Program-made: the position numbers and the translations under genes
Part shown: piece after piece, positions 17,264-26,845 of the stretch
Layout of the letters: the number at the start of each line of letters is the position of its first letter
How positions within the stretch are numbered: the first letter of the stretch is position 1
Notes under the pieces: generated by a model
The model's database searches: none
What the model was told of the DNA's origin: nothing
Seen by the model: only the letters and a program-made list of their open reading frames with translations
NCBI GenBank assembly: GCA_964486285.1
Contig: CAZALH010000001.1
Location: forward strand, 120,743 to 184,742
DNA from: JAIDVZ01 sp964486285
GTDB taxonomy: Bacteria; Verrucomicrobiota; Verrucomicrobiia; Opitutales; JAIRKQ01
Length of the DNA: 64,000 nt
Reading direction: 5' to 3'

Positions 17264-19180
17264 ATGTTAAAGGCTGAAAGTAGCATATTGTATCGTAATT
17301 TTTTTTATAAAATTTTCCTTCTTCTTGGCTTATTTTTTATTGCTAGAGGTTTATTCTTTATTTGCAACTACAATTATTTTTTTAGTGAAAATTGGCAAGA
17401 CATGATCAAAGCATTTTTAATAGGATTGCGTGTTGATTTATCATTAGTTTTTTTTATTAACTTTTTATTTATTGTATTTTGGTTCTTACCCGTTAATTAT
17501 AAATCAGTTGCGTGGGTAAATCTTATCGTTAATACTGCTTTTGGATTGGTTAATTTACTAGCTATATTGGTGAACATGGTAGATGTTAAATACTTTGCTT
17601 TTACGTTTAAACGTATGAGTGGAGATATTATTAATGAATCTGTATTTTTGGATGAAAAATTCGATGTTTATCTCAAAATGTTAAGAGATTTTTGGTACAT
17701 TGCATTAATCGGATGCCTAATGGTTTATATATTATGGTATCTTACATATAAACTCCCTGTTACGCACAAGGTAAAAAATTTTTCTAAGCGAGATTATGTA
17801 ATTTTTTTAGTAAGTATTACTGTAAGTGTCGTTATTTTACGTGGAGGGATCCAAAGTAAGCCGCTTAGACCAACGGATATTATGCTTTTCACAAACAATA
17901 CTAAAACAGCAACTTTAGCTAATAATTCTGCTTTTAATATTATTCATACTTATAAACATGATGGAATTCCACTGATTGAATATTTTAATAAAGATGATGA
18001 GGTTTTAAGTATTTATTCACCAGTACACAAAAATGATAAATATATATCTAAAAAATTTCTTGGGAAAAATATCTTTATAATTATATTGGAAAGCTTTTCT
18101 GCAGAATACATTGGTGAGTTAGATCAGCAATACAAGCAGGTACCAATCCGTACGTTTACACCATTTTTGGATTCTTTGATAAAAAAAAGCTATGTTTGTG
18201 ATGGTTTTGCTAATGGATGTTCGTCAATTAAAGGATTAACAGCTATTTTAGCAGGTATTCCATCACTTGGTGACGCGGCATATATCGTTGGACGTTATGC
18301 AGAAAATAATATCGAAGGCTTAGCTACATTGTTAAGTAAAAAAGGGTATCACAGTGTGTTTTTCTACGGTGGTGAACGAAATTCTTGTCATTTTGATGCT
18401 TTGCGTACTAAAGCTGGTGTTCAGCAATATTACTGCATTGAGGACTATCATGGACAACCAAGTGATAAAGGTGCATGGGGAATACATGATGATAAATTTT
18501 TGCAGTTTATAGCAAATAAAATGCACAATGTGCAGGAGCCATTTTTAGCTACTATTTTTACCTTGTCTTCACACCATCCGTTTGAGTTACCAAATGAATT
18601 TATTGGGAAATTTCCCAATAATACAGAACCGTTACCTGAATTAATAGCATATACTGATTACTCGTTGCAAAAGTTTTTTGAACAGGTTGAAAAGTTTGAT
18701 TGGTATAAAAATACAATATTTGTTATTGTTGCTGACCATATTTCTAGCCCGCAACAACCATATTACACGCACTCTGTTGGAGGGTACTCTATACCATTAA
18801 TATTTTTCGATCCCAATGGAGAGCTTGTAGGGCACACAGATACAGTTGCCCAGCAAATTGATATTATGCCAACTGTTTTAGAGCTAATAGGTTACGACGA
18901 TTCATATTTTGCGTTTGGGGATAATATATTGGATCCGCAAAGTATGCATTTTGCACTTAGTTTTCAGAACGGAATCTATCAAATAATTACACATGATTTT
19001 GTTATGCAAACAAATCTGAAACAAACAACTGGGTTTTATCTACGGTCGGATTATTTATTAGAACATAATTTAGTGCAAGATTCTAGATATGAAAAAGATA
19101 GAAAAAAAGTTGAAACTGTTTTCAAGGTATTTTGGCAAAAATACAGTGAAGCTTTACACCAAAACAAGATGATATATTAG
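17264..19180 (+). CDS. Membrane sulfatase-fold transferase, LTA synthase/MdoB family
   Basis: Seen: 638 residues. Five or so transmembrane segments (about 15-195) are followed by a large extracytoplasmic sulfatase-type domain. Motifs are NIFIIILESFSAEYIG (metal-binding Glu), CSSIKGLTAILAGIP (nucleophile region), VFFYGG and FVIVADHIS (metal-binding Asp-His). Known: relatives move phosphoglycerol or phosphoethanolamine from phospholipid onto glycans or lipid A. The substrate cannot be told here. Divergent from dgkA, separated by 25 bases, with which it would share diacylglycerol turnover if it uses phosphatidylglycerol. Confidence 0.8.
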   Translation: MLKAESSILYRNFFYKIFLLLGLFFIARGLFFICNYNYFFSENWQDMIKAFLIGLRVDLSLVFFINFLFIVFWFLPVNYKSVAWVNLIVNTAFGLVNLLAILVNMVDVKYFAFTFKRMSGDIINESVFLDEKFDVYLKMLRDFWYIALIGCLMVYILWYLTYKLPVTHKVKNFSKRDYVIFLVSITVSVVILRGGIQSKPLRPTDIMLFTNNTKTATLANNSAFNIIHTYKHDGIPLIEYFNKDDEVLSIYSPVHKNDKYISKKFLGKNIFIIILESFSAEYIGELDQQYKQVPIRTFTPFLDSLIKKSYVCDGFANGCSSIKGLTAILAGIPSLGDAAYIVGRYAENNIEGLATLLSKKGYHSVFFYGGERNSCHFDALRTKAGVQQYYCIEDYHGQPSDKGAWGIHDDKFLQFIANKMHNVQEPFLATIFTLSSHHPFELPNEFIGKFPNNTEPLPELIAYTDYSLQKFFEQVEKFDWYKNTIFVIVADHISSPQQPYYTHSVGGYSIPLIFFDPNGELVGHTDTVAQQIDIMPTVLELIGYDDSYFAFGDNILDPQSMHFALSFQNGIYQIITHDFVMQTNLKQTTGFYLRSDYLLEHNLVQDSRYEKDRKKVETVFKVFWQKYSEALHQNKMIY

Positions 19181-19218
19181 TAATGTTTTATTGTTAACAA
19201 TAAAATTTTTATTATACT

Positions 19219-20451
19219 ATGTATATGAAGTTTTTATATCGCGGCATAAGTAATAATTCTCAATTTGTAGATGGGCAATTAGAAGCAAGAGACAGAAAAC
19301 ATGCTATTGATATATTGACTAAAAGACAGATAAAAATAATTTCGCTAAGTGAATCAAAATTTTCGTTAAGAGAGCGGTTATATTTTTTTCGCAGGAAACA
19401 GCAATTAGCAGTGCGACTTAGAGCGGAAGATATGTGCCGATTTTTTGAAAAACTAGAGCGTTTGTTGAAAGGAGGGCTAGTTTTGCCAGATGCTTTGGAA
19501 TCAATTTCACGTAATAGTTCTAATCCACGTGAAAAGTCATTAGTGCAGAGTATATTATCGGAGGTACAAGAAGGTGTAAATTTTGCATATGCACTGAATA
19601 AATTTTGTAATTCGTTATCTAATAACGAATTATGCATATTAGATGTCGGGGATAAAACTGGTCAATTAGTTCATGCTGTATCAGATATTGTGAAAATTTT
19701 AAGAAAAAAAAATGAACTCACGCAGCGTTTAATAACTGGGCTAAGTTATCCAACATTTATATGTTTAATGGCGTTTAGCGTAATTGGGTTATTTGTATTT
19801 TACTTAATGCCACGGATGAGTAATTTAATGCAAAGTTTGGGAGGATCTTTACCAGGATCTGTGCAAATTTTATTACACACTACTCATTTTGTTGTGGATT
19901 ATTATTGGTTAATATTGCTGCTAATGGCATTGTTAATGGTTTTTATAAAAATATTATATCGACGCCCTAAATGTAAATTGTATTTTGACCGTGCGATTCT
20001 TAAACTACCATTTATCGGTGATTTTGTATTGACGCGACTGCGTTATAATATTGCGAATACTTTCGCTGGATTGTTATCAAATAGCATCGATATGTCAATT
20101 GCGCTTAACCTTGTGGAAAAGACTATTGATAATAGTTTCATTAAACAACAATATTTTTTAGCTAAACGAGAAATAATGGACGGAGGTAACGTCGCTAACG
20201 TGATGCATAAATTTGAGTTAATTTGTGGTACAGCGTATGATATGTTAATTGTCGGAGAAAAGGTTGGAAAATTATCAGATTCTTTCGTAGATATTGCTGA
20301 GATGTATGAAAAACATTTAGATAAATTATTAAAACTTTTTGTCACTTGGTCATCAACAATAGCGTTATTTTTAGCTTTTTCTTTAGTTGCAGTTCTAGCA
20401 TTAAGTCTCGTATCAAGTGTATTAAACTTTAGCACTAATTTAGTGCATTAA
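19219..20451 (+). CDS. Type II secretion/type IV pilus inner-membrane protein, GspF/PilC family
   Basis: Platform protein of a pilus or type II secretion machine. Seen: 410 residues. It has an N-terminal YRGISNNSQFVDGQLEARD pattern, then two T2SSF domains (about 70-195 and 275-400) each followed by transmembrane segments, with GLSYPTFICLMAFSVIGLF and a C-terminal hydrophobic helix. The start may be the third residue (Met) because MYM precedes the usual KFLYRG. No other pilus gene is adjacent; the nearest is the secretin at 26846. The antisense SRP RNA gene lies 25 bases after the stop. Confidence 0.85.
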   Translation: MYMKFLYRGISNNSQFVDGQLEARDRKHAIDILTKRQIKIISLSESKFSLRERLYFFRRKQQLAVRLRAEDMCRFFEKLERLLKGGLVLPDALESISRNSSNPREKSLVQSILSEVQEGVNFAYALNKFCNSLSNNELCILDVGDKTGQLVHAVSDIVKILRKKNELTQRLITGLSYPTFICLMAFSVIGLFVFYLMPRMSNLMQSLGGSLPGSVQILLHTTHFVVDYYWLILLLMALLMVFIKILYRRPKCKLYFDRAILKLPFIGDFVLTRLRYNIANTFAGLLSNSIDMSIALNLVEKTIDNSFIKQQYFLAKREIMDGGNVANVMHKFELICGTAYDMLIVGEKVGKLSDSFVDIAEMYEKHLDKLLKLFVTWSSTIALFLAFSLVAVLALSLVSSVLNFSTNLVH

Positions 20452-20475
20452 TTGTAAACTGGGTAAATTCTTAAC

Positions 20476-20570
20476 GTTGAGTACATCGACTGCATGAGAT
20501 TACCTGACTACCGTTGCTTCCTTCCGGACCTAGCGGGGTTCATCGGATCGATCATCAATCGAGACCCAAC
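20476..20570 (-). ncRNA. ffs: Signal recognition particle RNA, small bacterial type (4.5S)
   Basis: Seen on the minus strand: the conserved SRP core GGTCCGGAAGGAAGCA (20517-20532), which holds the GGAA tetraloop and the asymmetric Ffh-binding loop. It is flanked by arms that fold back: GTTGGGT at the 5' end (20564-20570) pairs with ACTCAAC at the 3' end (20476-20482). Predicted length 95 nt, no Alu domain. It binds Ffh to target nascent membrane proteins. The ends are set from pairing, not from mapped transcripts. Confidence 0.88.
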
Positions 20571-20575
20571 GAAAC

Positions 20576-20605
20576 AAAATATGAAATGTGGGAAAAAAAT
20601 ATCAA
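20576..20605 (-). promoter_or_regulatory. Sigma-70-type promoter for the SRP RNA
   Basis: On the minus strand, -35 TTGATA (20600-20605) and -10 TATTTT (20576-20581) are separated by 18 bases. The -10 ends 5 bases before the predicted RNA 5' end at 20570. Confidence 0.5.
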
Positions 20606-20609
20606 GAAT

Positions 20610-20642
20610 AAAGCATATAAATGTGGAAAATATTTATGCTTT
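20610..20642. repeat. Inverted repeat between SRP RNA and grpE
   Basis: AAAGCATA (20610-20617) is complementary to TATGCTTT (20635-20642), with three further pairs inside. It lies upstream of the SRP promoter and 78 bases before grpE. It is not a CIRCE element (no TTAGCACTC). It could be an operator for grpE-dnaJ or a structural stem; undecided. Confidence 0.35.
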
Positions 20643-20719
20643 AATAGGTATGTTGATTATTTATTGATATTTTATATTATTTTGGCATGTTTTTTGCTAA
20701 AGTTCTAATTAGAAATACT

Positions 20720-21277
20720 ATGGATGAACAAAAAAAGACGGAAACTAACAACCAATCAGAAGAAATGATCACGGATGCTGCTGTTGATATTTCTCCTGCA
20801 ACAGAACACGATGTAAGTGCCGATTTGCAGAAACAGTTAGATGAGCAGAAAGATCTATATATGCGTGCCCTTGCTTCATTGGATAATTTTAAGAAACGGG
20901 CACAAAAAGAACGTGAAGAAATTAAAATATTAGCGATTTGTTCAATTGTGGAAGATTTATTACCGGTACTTGATCATTTTGAATTAGGGCTGCAGGCTGC
21001 TAACCAAAGTAATGCAAGCGATATAATATCTGGGTTTCAGATGGTGTTGGATCAATTTAAAAATGTGCTAAGTACCTATGGACTTTCTGTAATTGATCCA
21101 ATTAATCAAGAATTTAATCCGCATGAACATGATTGTATAAGGCGTGAATTTTCAGAAAAAAATCCGGAAAATATGATTGTTTTTGTGATGCGTAAAGGTT
21201 ATAAAATTCGGGATCGTTTGGTACGACCAGCAGCAGTAGTAGTGTCAACTAAGCAAGTAATAGAAGAAAATGAGTAA
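20720..21277 (+). CDS. grpE: GrpE, nucleotide exchange factor of DnaK
   Basis: Releases ADP from DnaK. Seen: 185 residues from the ATG at 20720; an earlier in-frame ATG at 20687 would add 11 residues and is less like other GrpE starts. Acidic N-terminus, long coiled coil (about 30-80), then the conserved part LYMRALASLDNFKKRAQKE, VLDHFELGL, NPHEHDCIRRE and RDRLVRPAAVVVS, which forms the DnaK-binding beta domain. Overlaps dnaJ by 8 bases. dnaK is not in the window. Confidence 0.9.
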   Translation: MDEQKKTETNNQSEEMITDAAVDISPATEHDVSADLQKQLDEQKDLYMRALASLDNFKKRAQKEREEIKILAICSIVEDLLPVLDHFELGLQAANQSNASDIISGFQMVLDQFKNVLSTYGLSVIDPINQEFNPHEHDCIRREFSEKNPENMIVFVMRKGYKIRDRLVRPAAVVVSTKQVIEENE

Positions 21278-22421
21278 AGAGGATTATTATTCTGTACTTG
21301 GAGTATCTCGTAATGCTTCCGAGGATGAGATAAAAAAAGCTTATCGAAAGATGGCACTTAAATACCATCCTGATAAGAATCCAGGAAATAAGGAAGCGGA
21401 AGAAAAATTTAAAGAAGTGTCGCAAGCCTACGATGTGTTGCATGATTCTGATAAGCGTGCTACTTATGATCGTTATGGGGCTGCAGCATTTGATAGTAAT
21501 GCTAGAGGAGGAGGTAGTTATACTTATTCTGGTAGCTTTCGGGATGCTGCTGATATATTTAATGAAGTATTTGGTAGCAGTGGATTTGGTGACTTCTTTG
21601 GGTTTGGTAATAAATCTCGTCAAGGGGCAGCACGAAGCAGGCCAATTCAAGGTAATGATTTAATTTATAATTTACAAATTTCATTAGAAAATGCATATAC
21701 TGGTATCGAAAAAACGATAAAATACCATCGCAGTGTGCAGTGTAAATCATGTAAAGGTACAGGGGCAGATGGAACAACTAAGCGTACAACGTGCCCTGCT
21801 TGTAATGGGGCAGGATATGTCTCTATTAGTCAGGGTTTTTTTCATATGCAACAGACTTGTTCACGTTGTGGAGGTCAAGGGTCAATCTTAGAAAATCCAT
21901 GTAAAGTTTGTAATGGTACAGGATCAGTAGTTGAAGAAAGTAAAGCAAAAATAAAAATTCCTGCAGGAGTAAGTGATGGCATGAAACTTCGACTAGCTGG
22001 TTATGGTGAAGCAGGGCATAATGGTGGTACAGCGGGGGATTTGTATATTACGATTTTGATATCTGACCATAAAATATTTAACCGAAGAGGAGATGACCTA
22101 TTCTGCTCAAAACAGATTCCATTTGTTATTGCCGCGTTAGGTGGTGAAGTAGAAGTTCAGACAATAGATGGTAGATGTTCATTAAAAGTGCCAAGTGGGA
22201 CACAATCAGGTGCAATGTTACGTATGAAAAATCAGGGTATGGTACGTATGAACACTAAATCACGAGGTGATCAATATGTTTATGTTGAAATTGAGGTTCC
22301 TAAAAAATTAACGAAAGAGCAACGGGACATATTATCGAATTTTGCGAAGGTTAGTGGTCTATCAGTTGATAAACAATCCGGATTTTTTCAGAGGTTAAAG
22401 GATAAATTAGAAGAGTTATGA
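21270..22421 (+). CDS. dnaJ: Chaperone DnaJ
   Basis: Hsp40 co-chaperone that delivers substrates to DnaK. Seen: 383 residues. The J domain (about 1-70) contains YHPDKNPG with the HPD motif. A Gly-rich linker runs about 71-125. The zinc region has all four repeats intact: CKSCKGTG, CPACNGAG, CSRCGGQG and CKVCNGTG. The C-terminal substrate-binding domains follow. Full-length type I DnaJ. Overlaps grpE by 8 bases and the next gene by 4, so the three are translationally linked. Confidence 0.95.
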   Translation: MSKEDYYSVLGVSRNASEDEIKKAYRKMALKYHPDKNPGNKEAEEKFKEVSQAYDVLHDSDKRATYDRYGAAAFDSNARGGGSYTYSGSFRDAADIFNEVFGSSGFGDFFGFGNKSRQGAARSRPIQGNDLIYNLQISLENAYTGIEKTIKYHRSVQCKSCKGTGADGTTKRTTCPACNGAGYVSISQGFFHMQQTCSRCGGQGSILENPCKVCNGTGSVVEESKAKIKIPAGVSDGMKLRLAGYGEAGHNGGTAGDLYITILISDHKIFNRRGDDLFCSKQIPFVIAALGGEVEVQTIDGRCSLKVPSGTQSGAMLRMKNQGMVRMNTKSRGDQYVYVEIEVPKKLTKEQRDILSNFAKVSGLSVDKQSGFFQRLKDKLEEL

Positions 22422-23059
22422 CAACAGTAGCGGATCAATTCTTCGACATACCAGATAACGAATTATACAATGCAATCTTTTTACGGGATGCATTACCATC
22501 ATTTTGGTTAGATCATATTGATTCGGCAGTGTCATGGTTTTATCATAAAAATTCGGCATTATTAGATCGAAAAGATTATCCACAGGGATGTATTATCGGC
22601 GATAATGTGTTTATTCATGCATCTGTAAAATTACCACCAATTTGTATGATAGAAGGGCCATGTTATATTGGAGCGTATACTGAAATTCGCCCATTTGCAT
22701 ATATACGCGGTAACGTTATAATTGGTGAACATTGTGTTATTGGAAATTCTTCCGAGATTAAACAGTCGATTTTATTAAATCATGTACAAGTTCCACATTT
22801 CAATTATGTTGGAGATTCTATATTGGGGAATTATGTACATTTAGGAGCTGGTGTAATTATTGCTAATTTACGACTAGATCAAGCAAATGTTAAAATAACT
22901 TTAGGGAACAAAAAAATTGATACTGGACGACGAAAATTTGGTGCAATTATTGGAGATCATGCTGAAATTGGGTGTAATTCTGTGATAAACCCTGGATGTG
23001 TAATTGCTAAAAATACAAAAATTCGATCACTTTCTAATATTATTGGATTTTATGAGTAA
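22418..23059 (+). CDS. Left-handed beta-helix (hexapeptide) protein, GlmU C-terminal-like
   Basis: Seen: 213 residues. After about 55 residues of helical N-terminus, hexapeptide repeats run about 58-205 (IGDNVFIHASVKL, GAYTEIRPFAYIRGNVIIGEHCVIGN, YVHLGAGVIIANL). NSSEIKQSILLN and VPHFNYVGDSILG resemble the acetyltransferase half of GlmU. There is no nucleotidyltransferase domain. Known: such short GlmU-like proteins occur widely, often in PVC bacteria, and act as sugar acyltransferases or are uncharacterised. It overlaps the dnaJ stop by 4 bases. The substrate cannot be read from sequence. Confidence 0.7.
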   Translation: MTTVADQFFDIPDNELYNAIFLRDALPSFWLDHIDSAVSWFYHKNSALLDRKDYPQGCIIGDNVFIHASVKLPPICMIEGPCYIGAYTEIRPFAYIRGNVIIGEHCVIGNSSEIKQSILLNHVQVPHFNYVGDSILGNYVHLGAGVIIANLRLDQANVKITLGNKKIDTGRRKFGAIIGDHAEIGCNSVINPGCVIAKNTKIRSLSNIIGFYE

Positions 23060-23061
23060 GT

Positions 23062-23763
23062 TTAATCCTTAATGTTTAGCATCTCGTTAACTGATAATCC
23101 AGTAAGTTCTTTTAGACGTTTCATTATGAAATGTAATATATAGTAAAGTATAATTGTGCATGGTAAAACGATAACAGGATAACTTAATGCAAACATTACT
23201 CCTACTTCTTTTGTAAACTCTACGGAATCAGATGCACTGTGGATTGTACTTTTGGCTAAAATGAAGTTTAAAATTGAGCTTATGATAAAAGATATAGCGA
23301 GCATTATAGTGGCATCTTTCATAATTTTTTGAAAAATATTTTTTTGTTCTTCAGTTGTTATGTGTGAATAAATTAAATCTCCGTCTAAAAGATTTTCTGC
23401 GAACAAAAATTTTTCTAATAATGTTTTTTTACCATACATTGATATAATAACAATTATGCTAAAAATTAATGGTATCACCGCTTCTTTTATTGGAATCCAT
23501 TGACTAGGTAATTTAAGTAAACCGATGCTACCAGTGATTAAGATGCTAAAAAATCCAATGGTAGAAAATATATTATATTTGTGATTAATAATAAAATCAT
23601 ATATACCATAACCTAGTGGAAACGATAATGCTATAATCAGTGCAACAGTTGGATTTAATTCAAACCAATCATCGAACTTTGTCATTATTATTGACGGTAT
23701 AATAATATTAAAACTAATGTTTATAATTGGATTTTCTTTAACGTTACAGTGATAATTATTCAT
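23062..23763 (-). CDS. VC0807-family multi-pass membrane protein, function unknown
   Basis: Seen: 233 residues with about six hydrophobic segments. Motifs ENPIINISFNIIIPSIIMTK, IALSFPLGYGIYDFI, GSIGLLKL and IKEAVIPLIFSI match what I know as the VC0807-like family of small inner-membrane proteins, for which no reaction is established. Convergent with the beta-helix gene (2 bases between stops) and divergent from aspS. One TTATTCACA occurs inside it by chance. Confidence 0.6.
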   Translation of the reverse strand: MNNYHCNVKENPIINISFNIIIPSIIMTKFDDWFELNPTVALIIALSFPLGYGIYDFIINHKYNIFSTIGFFSILITGSIGLLKLPSQWIPIKEAVIPLIFSIIVIISMYGKKTLLEKFLFAENLLDGDLIYSHITTEEQKNIFQKIMKDATIMLAISFIISSILNFILAKSTIHSASDSVEFTKEVGVMFALSYPVIVLPCTIILYYILHFIMKRLKELTGLSVNEMLNIKD

Positions 23764-23868
23764 TACGTGATATGTTGGTATTTAGATTAAGAAAAACTTG
23801 CTAGCATCAAGAATTTTCTTTATCCATTTTATGCAATCTTAACAAATGTTAAGCGATAGTTAGTATTT

Positions 23869-25659
23869 ATGAAAAAAACACATAGTTGTAGTGAATTGCG
23901 AAAAGAACACGTTGGGAAAAATGTTAGAGTAATTGGGTGGATACAATCTATACGTGATCATGGTGGGTTATTTTTTATTGATTTACGTGATCGTGAAGGA
24001 ATTACTCAGATCGTATTTGATCCAAAAAAGGAGCAGTTCCGCGATATTCATTCTTTGCGAGATGAGTCAGTTATTGAAGTTAGCGGAGTGGTAGCGTTGC
24101 GTCCTGAAGATACGATTAATAATAAGATTGGTACAGGTGATATTGAAATTATTGCTGAAGCGTTAACTATTCATAATATATGTGATCCATTGCCCTTCCC
24201 GATGGATGAAATAAAAGCAGAACAGGTCAGTGAAGATCTACGTTTAACGTATCGTTATTTAGATTTACGTCGGCAAAGTTGCTACCGTAGATTATTTTTG
24301 CGGCACAAAATTGCACATGTTATTAGAAATTATTTAGATGAAAATAAATTTTTAGAGATAGAGACTCCTTACCTTTTTAAAACTACTCCTGAGGGTGCAC
24401 GTGAATTCTTAGTGCCGAGTAGATTAAACCCAGGAATGGTATATGCGTTAACACAGTCACCGCAACAATATAAACAAATGTTGATGGTTGCAGGTGTGGA
24501 GAGGTATTATTCTTTAGCTAGGTGTTTCCGGGATGAAGATTTGCGTGCTGATCGACAACCAGAATTTACGCAGATTGATCTCGAAATGTCATTTATCGAT
24601 CGTGAGGATATTTATGCATTAATAGAAGGAATGTTAAAAATAGTTTGGAAAGAAGTGTTAGGTATCACGCTGAGTACTCCATTTTCGCGTATTCCATTTA
24701 AAGATGCTATGAACCAATATGGATCAGATAAGCCGGATACGCGATTTGATATGATTATTCAAGATTTTTCAGATTTATTTCGTAATTCAGAACTTAAGGT
24801 ATTTAGGGAAGCTGTACATTCCGGTGGAGTAGTTAAGGCATTTAATGCAAAAAAATTGGCATTGCTATCACAAGGTGATATGAAAATGCTTGAGGATGCC
24901 GCTCGAGCTTTAGGAGCGAAAGGGTTAGCCTTTATTAAGGCAGAAAACGGGCAATGGAAGTCACCAATTTTAAAATTTTTAAGCGAAAATGAAAAGGAAC
25001 AATTAAGTAAGCAATTAAATATTGAAGATGGTGATATCGTATTTTTTGCTGCAGGGAAGTGGGAAAAGTCTTGTGAAATTTTGGGGCGCGTACGTTTAGA
25101 GTGCAGGGATTTAGCAATTAAGTACAATATATTAAATATTCCTAGTAATAAGTTTAATTTTTTATGGATTGTTGATTTCCCTCTAATGACATTTGATGCG
25201 GAGCAAAATCGATATGTTTCAACACATCATCCTTTTACTGCCCCTGTTCCAGAAGATGTAGATATTTTGAATGATCGTCCTCATGATGTACGTGGGCAGC
25301 ACTACGATATTGTATTAAACGGTGTTGAACTTGGAGGAGGGAGTATTCGAATACATCAACCAAATATTCAAGAAATAATATTTAAAAATATTTTACAGAT
25401 TCCTAGTGATGTTGTAGATTCCCGTTTCGGGTATATGTTGCGTGCTTTTAAGTACGGCGCTCCTCCACATGGAGGAATTGCTCTAGGGTTGGATCGTTTA
25501 GCTGCTATTGTGTGTGGCACTACAAGCATTAGAGATGTTATTGCATTTCCAAAGACTCAACGTGGGCAAGATATTATGACTCAAGCACCATCTAAACCAA
25601 CAGATAAACAGATGCGTGATTTGTTCATTAAGTCGACTGTTACTGATTGTGAAAAGTAA
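23869..25659 (+). CDS. aspS: Aspartyl-tRNA synthetase
   Basis: Charges tRNA-Asp (and possibly tRNA-Asn if non-discriminating). Seen: 596 residues, the bacterial size. The OB-fold anticodon-binding domain covers about 1-110 (VIGWIQSIRDHGGLFFIDLRD). Class II motif 2 is CFRDEDLRADRQPEFTQID. A bacterial GAD insertion lies about 290-430. Motif 3 is GIALGLDRLAAIVCG. ATG start at 23869. A bidirectional terminator follows at 25684-25715. Whether it discriminates Asp from Asn tRNA cannot be told without gatCAB/asnS data. Confidence 0.95.
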   Translation: MKKTHSCSELRKEHVGKNVRVIGWIQSIRDHGGLFFIDLRDREGITQIVFDPKKEQFRDIHSLRDESVIEVSGVVALRPEDTINNKIGTGDIEIIAEALTIHNICDPLPFPMDEIKAEQVSEDLRLTYRYLDLRRQSCYRRLFLRHKIAHVIRNYLDENKFLEIETPYLFKTTPEGAREFLVPSRLNPGMVYALTQSPQQYKQMLMVAGVERYYSLARCFRDEDLRADRQPEFTQIDLEMSFIDREDIYALIEGMLKIVWKEVLGITLSTPFSRIPFKDAMNQYGSDKPDTRFDMIIQDFSDLFRNSELKVFREAVHSGGVVKAFNAKKLALLSQGDMKMLEDAARALGAKGLAFIKAENGQWKSPILKFLSENEKEQLSKQLNIEDGDIVFFAAGKWEKSCEILGRVRLECRDLAIKYNILNIPSNKFNFLWIVDFPLMTFDAEQNRYVSTHHPFTAPVPEDVDILNDRPHDVRGQHYDIVLNGVELGGGSIRIHQPNIQEIIFKNILQIPSDVVDSRFGYMLRAFKYGAPPHGGIALGLDRLAAIVCGTTSIRDVIAFPKTQRGQDIMTQAPSKPTDKQMRDLFIKSTVTDCEK

Positions 25660-25683
25660 ATATTAAATAATGGTACATAAAAT

Positions 25684-25715
25684 ATGCCATTAACTCTGAA
25701 AAAAGTTAATGGTAT
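25684..25715. terminator. Bidirectional terminator between aspS and the ferritin gene
   Basis: ATGCCATTAACT (25684-25695) pairs with AGTTAATGGTAT (25704-25715), 12 bp with one G-U. The 8-base loop is A-rich. U-rich tails follow on both strands. It sits between two convergent stops (25659 and 25759). Confidence 0.65.
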
Positions 25716-25758
25716 TTACTTTGTAGTATACTCTGTATAAATTTTTGTAAGTTTTTTA

Positions 25759-26253
25759 CTATTCAGTACGTTGAGCAGCTTCTTGGTCTATTAACAATAA
25801 AGCTGACTTGTCATCTCCGGCAAGCTGTAAACGATCAACAAAATGCTGTGTCTGTGCCTCTTCTTCCTGTTGCTCTGTGATGAACCAGTTTAAAAAATTT
25901 TGGGTGGTATAATCTTTATCATTAATAGCTTGATTATAAATGTCATATATCCAACTAGTGACTTTTTTTTCATGTTCTAGTGCAGCATGAAATGCTTCAA
26001 GTGGAGTATTATATTCTACTGTAGGTGCAGCAATAGGTAATAGCTGGATTTTACTAGAGCGGTCTCCTAAGTATTCTAAAATTTTATTACCATGGTTAAT
26101 TTCTTCCTGCGCTTGCAATTGCATCCACTTAGCTAAACCAACATATGGTGTTGACATAAGATATACGCCCATACCAAGGTACAAGTATGCAGATTCATAT
26201 TCATTGCGCACTTGCTCGTTCAATAATTGTTCAATTGAATTTGAGATTTTCAT
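25759..26253 (-). CDS. Ferritin-like iron storage protein
   Basis: Stores iron as a ferric core in a 24-mer shell. Seen: 164 residues from the ATG at 26253 (MKISNSIEQLLNEQVRNEYE). An ATG further upstream would overlap the nitroreductase gene and is unlikely. Helix A has EYESAYLYLGMGVYL, helix B AQEEINHGNKIL (ferroxidase Glu-x2-His), and helices C and D follow (FHAALEHEKKVTS, FITEQQEEEAQT). This fits the bacterial non-haem FtnA group. Seven bases separate it from the upstream nitroreductase, so both are probably one transcript. Confidence 0.88.
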   Translation of the reverse strand: MKISNSIEQLLNEQVRNEYESAYLYLGMGVYLMSTPYVGLAKWMQLQAQEEINHGNKILEYLGDRSSKIQLLPIAAPTVEYNTPLEAFHAALEHEKKVTSWIYDIYNQAINDKDYTTQNFLNWFITEQQEEEAQTQHFVDRLQLAGDDKSALLLIDQEAAQRTE

Positions 26254-26260
26254 AATGATA

Positions 26261-26761
26261 TTACCAATCATTTCTATGAATGCGGGTGGAGTCAAGTCGA
26301 TTTAATATTTTGGCTGGTTGTGCAGGATAACCTAGTGGTATTAATGAAAATGGCTCAATATTTTTTGGCAAGTTAAATAGCTGTTTAAAACTTGTTCTAT
26401 ATTGCTCATTTGGATATAACCCTACCCATACACATCCTAATCCTAGATCTGTTGCTGCGATTATAATATTTTCAGTTGCAGCTGAGCAGTTTTGTTGAAA
26501 ATATTCTGGTAAAATTTCTGCAGATTGGTCACCACATACTAAAATTGCACATTGAGCTTGTAATAACATATGAGAATATGGATGAATTTGAGTTATAGTA
26601 TTCATCCTATCAACGTCATTTATTACTATAAAATGCCAGGGAGAAGAGTGCATAGCAGATGGTGCTGACATTCCAGCATGTAATAGTTGTTCAATTATTT
26701 CGTCTGAAATAGGTTTATCAGTGTAACTTCTTATGCTGTGTCTTTTTAAGATGGCGTCCAT
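26261..26761 (-). CDS. Nitroreductase-family FMN oxidoreductase
   Basis: Seen: 166 residues. The N-terminal RHSIRSYTDKPISDEIIEQ and MSAPSAMHSSPWHFIVI carry the FMN phosphate-contacting residues of the family. ATENIIIAATDLGLGCVWVG and FSLIPLGYPAQP complete the fold. It lies just upstream of ferritin; such flavoproteins can reduce ferric iron or xenobiotics, but the substrate is not predictable. No other linked gene helps. Confidence 0.82.
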   Translation of the reverse strand: MDAILKRHSIRSYTDKPISDEIIEQLLHAGMSAPSAMHSSPWHFIVINDVDRMNTITQIHPYSHMLLQAQCAILVCGDQSAEILPEYFQQNCSAATENIIIAATDLGLGCVWVGLYPNEQYRTSFKQLFNLPKNIEPFSLIPLGYPAQPAKILNRLDSTRIHRNDW

Positions 26762-26845
26762 AGTTTAATAAAATGTTATATATTTATATAAAATTTTATA
26801 CAAAGTTGTATTGCAAGAAATTTTACATTCTAATATTCTATTGAT

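Noticed and set aside
20610..20642. CIRCE heat-shock operator before grpE
   Set aside because: The inverted repeat does not match TTAGCACTC-N9-GAGTGCTAA in arms or spacing.
21249..21650. 133-codon frame antisense to dnaJ
   Set aside because: Low-complexity Ser/Ile/Thr shadow of the J domain and Gly-rich linker.
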